The notes under the pieces: model-generated
The model's database searches: none
What the model saw: only the letters and a program-made list of their open reading frames with translations
What the model was told of the DNA's origin: nothing
Program-made: the position numbers and the translations under genes
Assembly (NCBI GenBank): GCA_003258725.1
Contig: QHMG01000015.1
Location: 1-37,424, forward strand
Origin: Candidatus Melainabacteria bacterium
GTDB lineage: Bacteria; Cyanobacteriota; Vampirovibrionia; Gastranaerophilales; Gastranaerophilaceae
Reading direction: 5' to 3'
Length of the DNA stretch: 37,424 bases
Shown here: one piece after another, positions 7,959 through 15,113 of the stretch
Layout of the letters: the number at the start of each line of letters is the position of its first letter
Position numbering within the stretch: the first letter of the stretch is position 1

Positions 7959-8463
7959 TAAGTATATTTCAATAGGTAAAATATTAAATTTTCACGGAGT
8001 ACAAGGTGAAGCTAAGGTTGGCTATTCAAAAAATCAAGCTGATTTTTTGAGGACTCTTTCGCACGTTTATATTTATTTTGAAAACGAGTACAAAAAAGTT
8101 AAAGTTAAATCAATCAAATTTAATAACAAGTTCGCAATTTTGAAATTTGAAGGTATTAACTCGATTAACGACATTTTAGTTTACAAAAACTGTTTACTTT
8201 ACGTACCTCAAGAGGAATTTGAAGAAGCTCTAGATGAGGGTGAATACTTGATTGACGACTTGGTTGGCTTAGATGTTTATTCAAATGACAAAAAAGTCGG
8301 CGTTGTTGTAGGTGTTTCAAATAACGGTGCAAACGACTTATTGTCGGTAAGAGGCTTGTCAAAGAAAATTTCGTTAATTCCTTTTGTTGATGAACTTGTT
8401 CCAGAGGTCGATTTAGACAATAAAAAAGTTTATATCAATGAAATTCAGGGGTTAATAGAGTAA
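7948..8463 (+). CDS. rimM: 16S rRNA processing/ribosome maturation factor RimM
   Basis: RimM helps assemble the head of the 30S subunit and binds ribosomal protein S19. The ATG at 7948 gives a 171-residue protein that begins just before the conserved I-G-K-I-x-x-x-H-G-x-x-G-E motif; an in-frame start at 7879 would add an unrelated lysine-rich tail that is a shadow of the upstream gene. The C-terminal PRC-barrel half ends with the typical I-P-F-V-D-E-L-V-P segment. It overlaps the upstream gene by 11 nt and trmD by one base, indicating coupled translation. Confidence 0.93.
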   Translation: MQNSKYISIGKILNFHGVQGEAKVGYSKNQADFLRTLSHVYIYFENEYKKVKVKSIKFNNKFAILKFEGINSINDILVYKNCLLYVPQEEFEEALDEGEYLIDDLVGLDVYSNDKKVGVVVGVSNNGANDLLSVRGLSKKISLIPFVDELVPEVDLDNKKVYINEIQGLIE

Positions 8464-9152
8464 TGCAATTTGATGTATTAACCCTGTTTCCTGAAATGAT
8501 AGACTCTTACTGTAATTGCAGTATCTTGAAACGTGCAACATCAGCAAATGTGATTTCTGTAAATTCCGTAAATCCGAGAGATTTTACCCTTGATAAGCAC
8601 AAAAAAGTAGATGATACTCCATACGGTGGTGGTGCTGGAATGGTTTTGATGGCACAACCTTATGTTGATGCTTACGAAAGTATTGAAAAGTTAGAAAACT
8701 CTTGTACAATAATGATGACGCCTCAAGGGCAACCATTTGATAATGATGTCGCAAAAGAGTTGGCAACTTTTAATCAGGTTGTAATTCTTTGCGGGCACTA
8801 CGAGGGTTATGATGAGAGGATAAGAGAGATTATTAAACCTCGAGAAATTTCAATTGGCGATTTTGTTTTAACTGGTGGTGAATTACCTGCGCTTTGCGTA
8901 ATTGATTGCGTCAGCCGTAAATTAGAAGGTGTTTTAGGTAAAATTGAATCTGCTGATTGCGATAGTTTTGAAGAAGGCTTGCTTGAATATCCTCAATATA
9001 CAAAGCCTAGAGAGTATCTTGGATTAGAAGTTCCTGCCGTTTTGTTAAACGGAAATCATAAAGAAATTAGTGAGTTTAGACATCAAAAAATGCTAGAACG
9101 CACAAAAGAACGTCGTCCTGATTTGTTTGAAAAATACAATAAAAAATCTTAG
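8463..9152 (+). CDS. trmD: tRNA (guanine37-N1)-methyltransferase
   Basis: TrmD (229 residues) makes m1G37 in tRNAs reading CNN codons, preventing +1 frameshifts; it is a SPOUT trefoil-knot dimer. The motifs P-Y-G-G-G-A-G-M, G-H-Y-E-G-Y-D-E-R and S-I-G-D-F-V-L-T-G-G-E form the SAM knot, and L-E-Y-P-Q-Y-T precedes the tRNA-binding tail. The start codon shares one base with the rimM stop. The usual downstream rplS is absent: the next gene is convergent, its stop overlapping by four bases, and no terminator hairpin separates them. Confidence 0.96.
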   Translation: MQFDVLTLFPEMIDSYCNCSILKRATSANVISVNSVNPRDFTLDKHKKVDDTPYGGGAGMVLMAQPYVDAYESIEKLENSCTIMMTPQGQPFDNDVAKELATFNQVVILCGHYEGYDERIREIIKPREISIGDFVLTGGELPALCVIDCVSRKLEGVLGKIESADCDSFEEGLLEYPQYTKPREYLGLEVPAVLLNGNHKEISEFRHQKMLERTKERRPDLFEKYNKKS

Positions 9153-10279
9153 TTGTCTGAATATGTTGCGTATTTTGGATTTACGGCAACCCATTCAAAT
9201 GGTTGAGTTGAAGGCGATTTAGGCATTGCTTTTACAAAAGTTCCACCATAGCGTCCTCTTGTGAAGGTCAAATATCCTTCATCTGCAAGGTTTGCAAAGG
9301 CTTTTCTAATTGTATTCGGACTAACATCCATTAAATTCGCCATTTCCATAATTGACGGAAGTTTTGAATGAAGCGAATATTTTTCAATAATCATATTTTT
9401 TATTGCATCTTGGATTCGTTCGTAGTGGTATCTTGCTGTAATTTGTGACTTTGCAAAAATTGAAGTTTCAATTTGTGGTTGAAGTTTTGAGTCATTTGGC
9501 ATTTTTACGACACAAGTTCCATAACGACCTCGTTTTGGTAGCAATACACCTTCGTTTATAAGGATTTCTAAACTGTCGTGAATTGTTTTTACACTAACCT
9601 TTAGCGCTTTTGCAAGTTGTGCATGCGTAGGCATTTTGTCACCAATTCGCATGTTTAGTGTAATGTATTTTTTTATATCTGCAACAATGTTTGAAATCAA
9701 GGATTTTGAATTGTTTTGTGAAATTTCAAATTTGTTTGTTTTTAAAATCCAATTTAGGTCTTTATTATCAGTTTTTTCAATAATTCCCTGTATAATAAGA
9801 TTTTCAATTGCAACTCTTGTTGTGTTTGTTGGAATACCTATGTATTGAGAAATTGCACGAGCAGAAGGCAGTTGTTCACCCGCTTTAAACTTGTTTTTTG
9901 CAATGAAGGTTTTTATTAATTCAATTGCATAATCTTTTTTTGAAACAGATTTTCTAAGTTTTACGTTTTTATTGTTTATATCGGCAATCATGGTACCAAT
10001 GCATTGTTTTGAATATAAAAGTCCTTTGTCCTCAAGTGTTCTGTAAATGTTTTGAACCGTACCTGTGCTGATATCAAGCAAATCTGACATAAGTTTTTTT
10101 GTTGGCATCAAGTCGTTTGCATGAATTGTTTTGTCATAATTATCCAAAATCCACTTTTCAATGTGTTTAACGAGGTATTCAGTCTTAGAGCCTTCATAAT
10201 CTTGATGGATAAAATCGGCAAATTCGCTAATTGGAATGTGGATAAGTTTAGTTTTATCAAGTTGAACGAATTTTTCCAT
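9149..10279 (-). CDS. GntR-like regulator made of four tandem winged-helix domains
   Basis: The 376 residues contain no effector domain but four successive GntR-type winged helix-turn-helix units, at about 32-100, 114-180, 193-259 and 282-350. Each has the family pattern: a leading helix, a polar turn with L/M-P-S/T, the HTH with recognition helix (T-V-Q-N, N-T-T-R, T-I-H-D, N-T-I-R), then a hydrophobic E/Q-G-x-L/I strand. Units three and four share the identical wing R-G-R-Y-G. GntR proteins normally have one such domain plus a FadR, HutC or aminotransferase-like effector part. No Shine-Dalgarno precedes the ATG; a TATAAT sits six bases upstream, so the mRNA may be leaderless. It is divergent from metK, a plausible target. 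Confidence 0.85.
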   Translation of the reverse strand: MEKFVQLDKTKLIHIPISEFADFIHQDYEGSKTEYLVKHIEKWILDNYDKTIHANDLMPTKKLMSDLLDISTGTVQNIYRTLEDKGLLYSKQCIGTMIADINNKNVKLRKSVSKKDYAIELIKTFIAKNKFKAGEQLPSARAISQYIGIPTNTTRVAIENLIIQGIIEKTDNKDLNWILKTNKFEISQNNSKSLISNIVADIKKYITLNMRIGDKMPTHAQLAKALKVSVKTIHDSLEILINEGVLLPKRGRYGTCVVKMPNDSKLQPQIETSIFAKSQITARYHYERIQDAIKNMIIEKYSLHSKLPSIMEMANLMDVSPNTIRKAFANLADEGYLTFTRGRYGGTFVKAMPKSPSTQPFEWVAVNPKYATYSDN

Positions 10280-10285
10280 AATTTA

Positions 10286-10291
10286 ATTATA
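10286..10291 (-). promoter_or_regulatory. -10 element of the four-domain regulator, apparently leaderless
   Basis: On the minus strand a consensus TATAAT ends six bases before the ATG at 10279. The expected transcription start coincides with the start codon. The -35 is weak (TGATTG at 17 bp). Confidence 0.5.
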
Positions 10292-10344
10292 GCCTATTTA
10301 TAGAAAAACAATCAGTTCTTAATAAAATATTTACAAATGAAATA

Positions 10345-10385
10345 ATCGTAATAAATTTGATTTTAATTGGTATTTGGTTTACGAT
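10345..10385. promoter_or_regulatory. inverted repeat over the metK promoter (candidate operator)
   Basis: ATCGTAA (10345-10351) and TTACGAT (10379-10385) are perfect 7-bp inverted half-sites. Their centres are 34 bp apart, about three helical turns. One lies just upstream of the metK -35 and the other covers its -10. A regulator with several DNA-binding units, encoded next door, could bridge them; this is inference. Confidence 0.4.
10357..10385 (+). promoter_or_regulatory. metK promoter
   Basis: TTGATT (10357-10362) and TACGAT (10380-10385) are separated by 17 bp. The predicted start, around 10391-10393, is where the structured leader begins. Confidence 0.5.
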
Positions 10386-10392
10386 ACTAGAA

Positions 10393-10430
10393 GTAAGTAT
10401 GCCGGGTCGGAATTAAAAAACTTACCGGCG
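10393..10430 (+). promoter_or_regulatory. GC-rich structured leader upstream of metK (possible riboswitch)
   Basis: In otherwise AT-rich DNA, a compact GC-rich patch can form at least two helices: GTAAGT (10393-10398) with ACTTAC (10420-10425), and GCCGG (10401-10405) with CCGGC (10425-10429). They interleave and share C10425, so they compete or form a strained pseudoknot. An A-rich loop lies between. The metK ribosome site AAGGAG is at 10443-10448. I cannot match it to a known SAM riboswitch class by eye. Confidence 0.4.
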
Positions 10431-10455
10431 CAGATATAAATTAAGGAGATATGCT

Positions 10456-11727
10456 ATGACAGCAAAAAATTTTTTATTTACTTCTGAATCAGTAACAGAA
10501 GGACACCCAGACAAGGTATGTGATCAAATTTCAGACGCAATCTTAGACGAGTTTTTAACTAAGGACAACAAATCGAGAGTAGCAGCAGAAACAACTGTTA
10601 CAACTGGTATGGCTTTAGTTTGTGGGGAAATTACATCAGATTGTTATGTAGATATCCCGTCAGTAGTTAGACAAACAATCAAAAATATTGGCTATGTTGG
10701 TGAAAACGGTGGCGGTTTTGATTATAAAACTTGCGCAGTTTTAACAAGCATTGATGAGCAATCATCAGATATCGCAGGCGGTGTAAACAAGGCGTTAGAA
10801 GCAAGAAACGAAAACGCTGATACATCAGCTATGGAAACAGAAGAAATCGGTGCTGGCGATCAAGGTATTATGTTTGGTTACGCATGTGACGAAACGCCAG
10901 AATTAATGCCTTTACCAATCAGCTTGGCGCACAAATTATCATATAGATTGTCAAGAGTTAGAAAAAAAGGCATTGTAGATTATTTACGACCAGACGGAAA
11001 ATCTCAAGTTACAGTTGAATATAAAGACGGAAAACCTTCTAGAATTCATACAATCTTAATCTCAACTCAACACGATCCTGTAATTGGTACAATAAGTGAT
11101 AATTCAAAGGTTCAAGAAATTATAAAAAATGATATTAGACAAAACGTAATTGATTTTGTGTTTAAGAACGAAAGAATTAAACCCGACGAAAACACAATTA
11201 TTTTAGTGAACCCTTCTGGACGTTTCGTAATTGGCGGACCACAGGGTGATGCTGGTGTTACAGGTAGAAAAATTATTGTAGATACTTATGGTGGCTACTC
11301 TAGACATGGTGGAGGTGCTTTCTCTGGTAAAGACCCAACAAAAGTTGACCGTTCAGCAGCTTATGCCGCAAGATATGTTGCTAAAAACATTGTAAAAGCT
11401 GGCTTGGCTGAAAAATGTGAAATTGAATTAGCTTATGCAATCGGTGTTGCTGAACCAATTTCTGTTTTGGTTGATACTTTTGGAACAGGCAAAATTTCAG
11501 ATGAGGACTTGGCAGAATTAGTAAACAATAATTTTGACTTAAGACCAGTTGGCATTATTAAAAAGTTTGATTTAAGAAACTTACCAGCTAAAAATGGTGG
11601 TAAATTCTATCAAAAACTTGCTGCTTATGGTCACATGGGCCGAACTGACATTGAAGTTCCATGGGAAGAAACAGATAAAGCAGAAGCATTAAAAACTCAA
11701 GCTGAAAAATATACAGCTTTAGTTTAA
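10456..11727 (+). CDS. metK: S-adenosylmethionine synthetase
   Basis: MetK makes SAM from methionine and ATP in the cytosol as a tetramer. The 423 residues exceed the about 384 of E. coli and match the longer cyanobacterial type. Motifs are intact: G-H-P-D-K at the ATP/Mg site, the signature G-A-G-D-Q-G-I-M-F-G-Y and the P-loop-like G-G-A-F-S-G-K-D-P. AAGGAG lies seven bases before the ATG at 10456; an earlier ATG at 10451 is out of frame. It is monocistronic, with its own promoter and terminator, and supplies the methyl donor for rlmN, trmD and spoU in this window. Confidence 0.97.
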   Translation: MTAKNFLFTSESVTEGHPDKVCDQISDAILDEFLTKDNKSRVAAETTVTTGMALVCGEITSDCYVDIPSVVRQTIKNIGYVGENGGGFDYKTCAVLTSIDEQSSDIAGGVNKALEARNENADTSAMETEEIGAGDQGIMFGYACDETPELMPLPISLAHKLSYRLSRVRKKGIVDYLRPDGKSQVTVEYKDGKPSRIHTILISTQHDPVIGTISDNSKVQEIIKNDIRQNVIDFVFKNERIKPDENTIILVNPSGRFVIGGPQGDAGVTGRKIIVDTYGGYSRHGGGAFSGKDPTKVDRSAAYAARYVAKNIVKAGLAEKCEIELAYAIGVAEPISVLVDTFGTGKISDEDLAELVNNNFDLRPVGIIKKFDLRNLPAKNGGKFYQKLAAYGHMGRTDIEVPWEETDKAEALKTQAEKYTALV

Positions 11728-11738
11728 TGTTAAATTAT

Positions 11739-11767
11739 AAAGGGCGCTTTTTTAAACGCCCTTTTTT
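11739..11767 (+). terminator. metK terminator
   Basis: AAAGGGCG (11739-11746) pairs with CGCCCTTT (11757-11764) around a T/A loop and is followed by T residues to 11767. Confidence 0.9.
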
Positions 11768-11793
11768 AGTACAAATTAGTAAAGGGATTTTTT

Positions 11794-12180
11794 ATGTTTT
11801 TAAACGCAATAGCTGTATTTATCGGAGGCGGAGTCGGGGCTGTTTTGCGCTTTCTTACAAGTTTGGCATACTTAAGATTTTATAATTTTAACTTGCCTTT
11901 AGCTACTTTAACTGTAAACTTAATCGGTTCTTTTTTATTAGGTTTGTTAATTGCATATTTTGATGGTGCAAGTGATATTCCAGAAAATGTAAAATGTGCA
12001 ATGACAATAGGTTTGTGTGGCGGTTTTACAACCTTTAGTACTTTTGCTTTTGAAGTGTTTGATATTATCAAACGTGGAGAATACTTTATTGCAATTTTTT
12101 ATACAATATTAAGCGTATTTTTATGCGTTTTAGTTGCAGCAGCAGGTTATTATTGGGCTAAAAATTATGTTTACTACTAA
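11794..12180 (+). CDS. crcB: fluoride channel CrcB/Fluc
   Basis: This 128-residue membrane protein has the Fluc pattern of four hydrophobic helices: an N-terminal G-G-G-V-G-A-V-L-R-F, then T-V-N-L-I-G-S-F-L-L-G, then G-G-F-T-T-F-S-T-F with the pore phenylalanines and the central Na-site threonines. It exports fluoride passively as an antiparallel dimer in the inner membrane. AAAGGGA at 11781-11787 is the ribosome site. No fluoride riboswitch fits in the short upstream gap after the metK terminator. Its end overlaps the next gene by 14 nt. Confidence 0.93.
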   Translation: MFLNAIAVFIGGGVGAVLRFLTSLAYLRFYNFNLPLATLTVNLIGSFLLGLLIAYFDGASDIPENVKCAMTIGLCGGFTTFSTFAFEVFDIIKRGEYFIAIFYTILSVFLCVLVAAAGYYWAKNYVYY

Positions 12181-13111
12181 TCAACAACAATTTACAAAAC
12201 GAGTTTTATTTGTCGGTATTCCAGATATGGCGTATGTTTGCCTTGACGGTTTACTTCAAGCTGGAGTAAATATTGTAGGTGTTATGGGTCCTAAAAAAAC
12301 TCATGGTACTTATGAACCTTTTAAGCGTTTTGCTTTGTCTAGAAATATGAATTTTATTGAATGGGACGACTTGAAAACGCCTATGTTTATTGATTATATT
12401 AAATCTTTAGATATTGATGTTGCAGTTGTTTCGTCGTTTAATTATAAAATTCCAAAAGAGTTGCTTGAAGCGACAAAAGCTGGTTTTATAAATATTCACC
12501 CATCTCTACTCCCAAAATATAGAGGGGGAAACCCTTATTCAACAGTAATTATGAACGGTGAAAAAGAAACAGGTGTAACGCTTCATTTTATGGACGAAGG
12601 GTTTGATACTGGTGATATTATTGCTCAAAAAACGGTTCAAATTGCACCACTAGAGACAATGGGAACTTTGTTTAATCGCTTGAATTTCTTAGGTATGCAA
12701 ATGCTTGTTGCCGTTTTGGCTCAATTTGAAAAAGGTAATTTGCCAAGACGAAAACAACCTGAAGGTGAATTTATTGAAGGTAAAAGCATAAAAGAGAATG
12801 ACTTGTTCATTGATTACACAAAATCTGCCCTTGAAGTTGATAGATTTATAAGAGCTTTAAACCCTTTCTTGATTGCCTCTACGACATTTAGAGACAATAT
12901 GATTAAGATATTTATGTCAGAGGTTGTAAAAGGTAATTCTTCAAAATATAAAGCCGGAGAAATTGCAAAAGTTGAAAAAGACAAGTTTCTTATCGCAACT
13001 GGTAATGGCTTTATAAGCCCGACTGCAATTCAATTTGGCAGTTTTTTTGTAGGTAACGCTCAAGATTTTATAAAAATTCTTGCGCCAAAAGTTGGTGAGG
13101 TATTCAAATAA
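12167..13111 (+). CDS. formyltransferase-family protein (Fmt/ArnA-like)
   Basis: The chosen ATG at 12167 gives 314 residues; an earlier in-frame start lies within crcB and adds only a crcB-shadow tail. The N-terminal formyltransferase domain has the catalytic triad Asn109, His111 (N-I-H-P-S-L-L-P-K-Y-R-G) and Asp147 (F-D-T-G-D-I), which use N10-formyl-tetrahydrofolate. A C-terminal domain of about 100 residues follows, as in methionyl-tRNA formyltransferase and ArnA. The loop after Y-R-G reads G-N-P-Y rather than the G-A-A-P usual in Fmt, so an amino-sugar formyltransferase is as likely as Fmt. It overlaps crcB by 14 nt and the next gene by one base. Confidence 0.8.
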   Translation: MFTTNQQQFTKRVLFVGIPDMAYVCLDGLLQAGVNIVGVMGPKKTHGTYEPFKRFALSRNMNFIEWDDLKTPMFIDYIKSLDIDVAVVSSFNYKIPKELLEATKAGFINIHPSLLPKYRGGNPYSTVIMNGEKETGVTLHFMDEGFDTGDIIAQKTVQIAPLETMGTLFNRLNFLGMQMLVAVLAQFEKGNLPRRKQPEGEFIEGKSIKENDLFIDYTKSALEVDRFIRALNPFLIASTTFRDNMIKIFMSEVVKGNSSKYKAGEIAKVEKDKFLIATGNGFISPTAIQFGSFFVGNAQDFIKILAPKVGEVFK

Positions 13112-13938
13112 TGGACGAATTAAAATTTTTAACAGCAGGTATGCCGCTAAGAACAGATAAAAAAAGAGGGTATGAAAACGCTCTTGAAATTTTAGACGAG
13201 ATGAATTTAGACGGTATAGAAGTCGAATTTGTACAAGGTGTTAGAATGAGTGAAAAATCTCGCCAAGTGGTTAAAGATGCGTCTAAAAAATACGTCTTTA
13301 CTGCACATGGACCATTCTTCATTAATTTAAACGCAAGAGAACAAGAAAAAATTGATGCAAGTATTACAAGAATTATAGATACGGCAACTGTTGCAAATGA
13401 GTTTGGTGGTTATAGCATAACTTACCACGCAGCGTTTTATTTAGGCAATGACAAAGACGTGGTGTTTAAACGTGTTGCTGATAGAACGGCTCAAATTATT
13501 GAAATCCTAGAAAAAGACAATAATAAAATTTGGATTAGACCTGAAACAACGGGTAAAGCAACTCAATGGGGCGATATTGACGAAATTATTAAATTGTCAA
13601 AAGAGTTTAAACAAGTGCTTCCATGTGTTGATTTCTCGCATATTCACGCAAGAAGTGGCGGTGCTTTTAATACTTATGACGAATTTTGTGAAATTTTAGA
13701 AAAAATAGCAACTAACTTGGGTGATGAGGCAATAAACAATTTCCACGCTCACTTAGCAGGTATCGCTTATACTGCAAAAGGTGAAAAAAATCACTTGCCA
13801 CTAGAGGAGTCGGATATGAATTACAAAGACCTACTAAAAGCGATGAAAATTTTTAATGTAAAAGGCGTTGTAGTCTGCGAATCTCCAAATATTGAAGACG
13901 ATTGTAAATTAATTAGTGATTACTATAAATCCTTATAA
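13111..13938 (+). CDS. endonuclease IV-like TIM-barrel protein (AP endonuclease 2 family)
   Basis: This 275-residue protein shows the metal-binding pattern of the Nfo/xylose isomerase-like TIM barrel: His66 (A-H-G-P), His106 (Y-H-A), Glu145 (P-E-T-T-G), Asp174 and His177 (V-D-F-S-H), His212/His214 (F-H-A-H), His228 and Glu257. In E. coli Nfo an Asp sits two residues before the penultimate His; the corresponding residue here is Lys226, so one ligand of the zinc cluster appears missing. It could be a divergent AP endonuclease or a sugar-phosphate isomerase. The start shares one base with the previous stop, so the two are translated together. Confidence 0.75.
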   Translation: MDELKFLTAGMPLRTDKKRGYENALEILDEMNLDGIEVEFVQGVRMSEKSRQVVKDASKKYVFTAHGPFFINLNAREQEKIDASITRIIDTATVANEFGGYSITYHAAFYLGNDKDVVFKRVADRTAQIIEILEKDNNKIWIRPETTGKATQWGDIDEIIKLSKEFKQVLPCVDFSHIHARSGGAFNTYDEFCEILEKIATNLGDEAINNFHAHLAGIAYTAKGEKNHLPLEESDMNYKDLLKAMKIFNVKGVVVCESPNIEDDCKLISDYYKSL

Positions 13939-13946
13939 TAGGTTCG

Positions 13947-13955
13947 TGTTATAAT
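13947..13955 (+). promoter_or_regulatory. extended -10 promoter of the thioesterase gene
   Basis: TGTTATAAT is a perfect extended -10. There is no convincing -35. The leader would be about 40 nt, with AAGGAG at 13990-13995 before the ATG at 14002. Confidence 0.55.
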
Positions 13956-14001
13956 GATTACAAACATTTAGTTTTAAACTCTAGATGACAAGGAGATAAT
14001 T

Positions 14002-14745
14002 ATGATTAATGAACAATCACCATTTTTCTTTACACAAGATTATCAAGTAAGATACAGCGAGATGGATTACAAAAAAGCCTTGAAACCTTCTGCTTTGTTC
14101 AATTTTTTGCAAGATGTTGCTACAAATGCTGCTAATAAAGGTCATTTTGGCTATTATGAAGTTACAGAACGAAACTTAGCTTGGTTTTTGTTGAAATACC
14201 ACATGGAATTTAGTAATTATCCTGTAGACATAAAGGATTTGTTTATTAAGACTGAGGCAAGAGGCTACAATAAACTTTTTGCTCATCGTGATTTTGAACT
14301 TTATAACGAAAACAAAGAACTTGTCGGCAGAGTTTTGAGCTATTGGTCATTGGTTAATGTTAATGATCGCTCAATGTTAGCTCCGCAAACTGTATTTACT
14401 CAATTTGAAAAGGTTGAAAAACGAGAAGACGATATGTCCTTCAAAAAGGTTCACGAACCTGAAAGAATTGATTATACTGAGGAATTTAAAATTAGATTTG
14501 ATGATATAGATGTAAATCAACACGTAAACAATGCAAACTATATTGTTTGGGCGTTTGAAACATTGCCAAAAGAATTTAAAGATACTCATAAAATTAAAAC
14601 ACTTGATATGGTCTTTAAGAAAGAAATTAAATTTGGAAATACAGTTGTTTCAGAAGCACAAATTGATGGCAACTTAGCAAAAATTGTTGTAAAAAATAAA
14701 AATACAAACGACGAACTTTGCGCAGTAAATGTAGAATTTGTATAA
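14002..14745 (+). CDS. acyl-ACP thioesterase
   Basis: The 247 residues form two hotdog folds, as in bacterial and plant FatA/FatB-type thioesterases (PF01643). The first hotdog begins with Y-S-E-M-D and holds the long helix; the second has R-F-D-D-I-D-V-N-Q-H-V-N-N, whose Asp, Asn and His match the catalytic region of the family. It releases free fatty acids from acyl-ACP in the cytosol. It has its own promoter. Its transcript probably ends at the hairpin at 14980. Family is clear; chain-length preference cannot be read. Confidence 0.88.
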   Translation: MINEQSPFFFTQDYQVRYSEMDYKKALKPSALFNFLQDVATNAANKGHFGYYEVTERNLAWFLLKYHMEFSNYPVDIKDLFIKTEARGYNKLFAHRDFELYNENKELVGRVLSYWSLVNVNDRSMLAPQTVFTQFEKVEKREDDMSFKKVHEPERIDYTEEFKIRFDDIDVNQHVNNANYIVWAFETLPKEFKDTHKIKTLDMVFKKEIKFGNTVVSEAQIDGNLAKIVVKNKNTNDELCAVNVEFV

Positions 14746-14809
14746 AGATAACTCAAAAATCATTATGTCAGCCTAATCTACTTTTTGTGTGGCAGAATCT
14801 CATGTTGAA

Positions 14810-14837
14810 GAGACCCTGAAATAAATTCAGGGTGACA
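14810..14837 (+). repeat. 28-nt palindromic intergenic repeat, copy A
   Basis: The core CCCTGAA (14814-14820) pairs with TTCAGGG (14826-14832), flanked by GAGA on the left and TGACA on the right. It matches the reverse complement of copy B with compensatory changes. Confidence 0.8.
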
Positions 14838-14860
14838 TTGAGATTAAATATTAAACCTTC

Positions 14861-14888
14861 TGTCATTCTGAACTTGTTTCAGAATCTC
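14861..14888 (-). repeat. 28-nt palindromic intergenic repeat, copy B (inverted)
   Basis: TGTCA and TCTC flank the hairpin ATTCTGAA / TTCAGAAT. Read on the minus strand it has the same order as copy A: GAGA, stem, loop, stem, TGACA. The stem differs by paired substitutions (CCC/GGG versus ATT/AAT). Confidence 0.8.
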
Positions 14889-14979
14889 ATAAATTTTCCG
14901 ATAAAAAATAAAATTTTTAAACAGGTATTGCCCCCTCAATTATAACAGATTTTGTTTATAAAAAATGACTGTTTTAAAA

Positions 14980-15006
14980 CGTACGTACTTATACGTACGC
15001 TTTTTT
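14980..15006 (+). terminator. intrinsic terminator
   Basis: CGTACGTA (14980-14987) pairs with TACGTACG (14992-14999) around a 4-nt loop, followed by C and six T. It probably ends plus-strand transcription from the thioesterase gene. Confidence 0.8.
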
Positions 15007-15113
15007 ACGGACAAATAACCCTGTATTGCAATATAATTAGTCTTTTGCTAATAAAAAATATAGAAATGACAGGTATATCATACTTTTCACTTGTTAAGTG
15101 TGGCTAAAAAGTC

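Larger units (their letters stand above)
14746..15113. other. 368-bp gene-free region with palindromic repeats and a terminator
   Basis: This is the only gap above 300 bases. It holds two inverted copies of a 28-nt palindromic repeat (14810-14837 and 14861-14888), a possible degenerate third copy near 14766-14802, and a terminator hairpin at 14980-15006. I see no coding sequence or promoter in the remainder. Confidence 0.7.
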
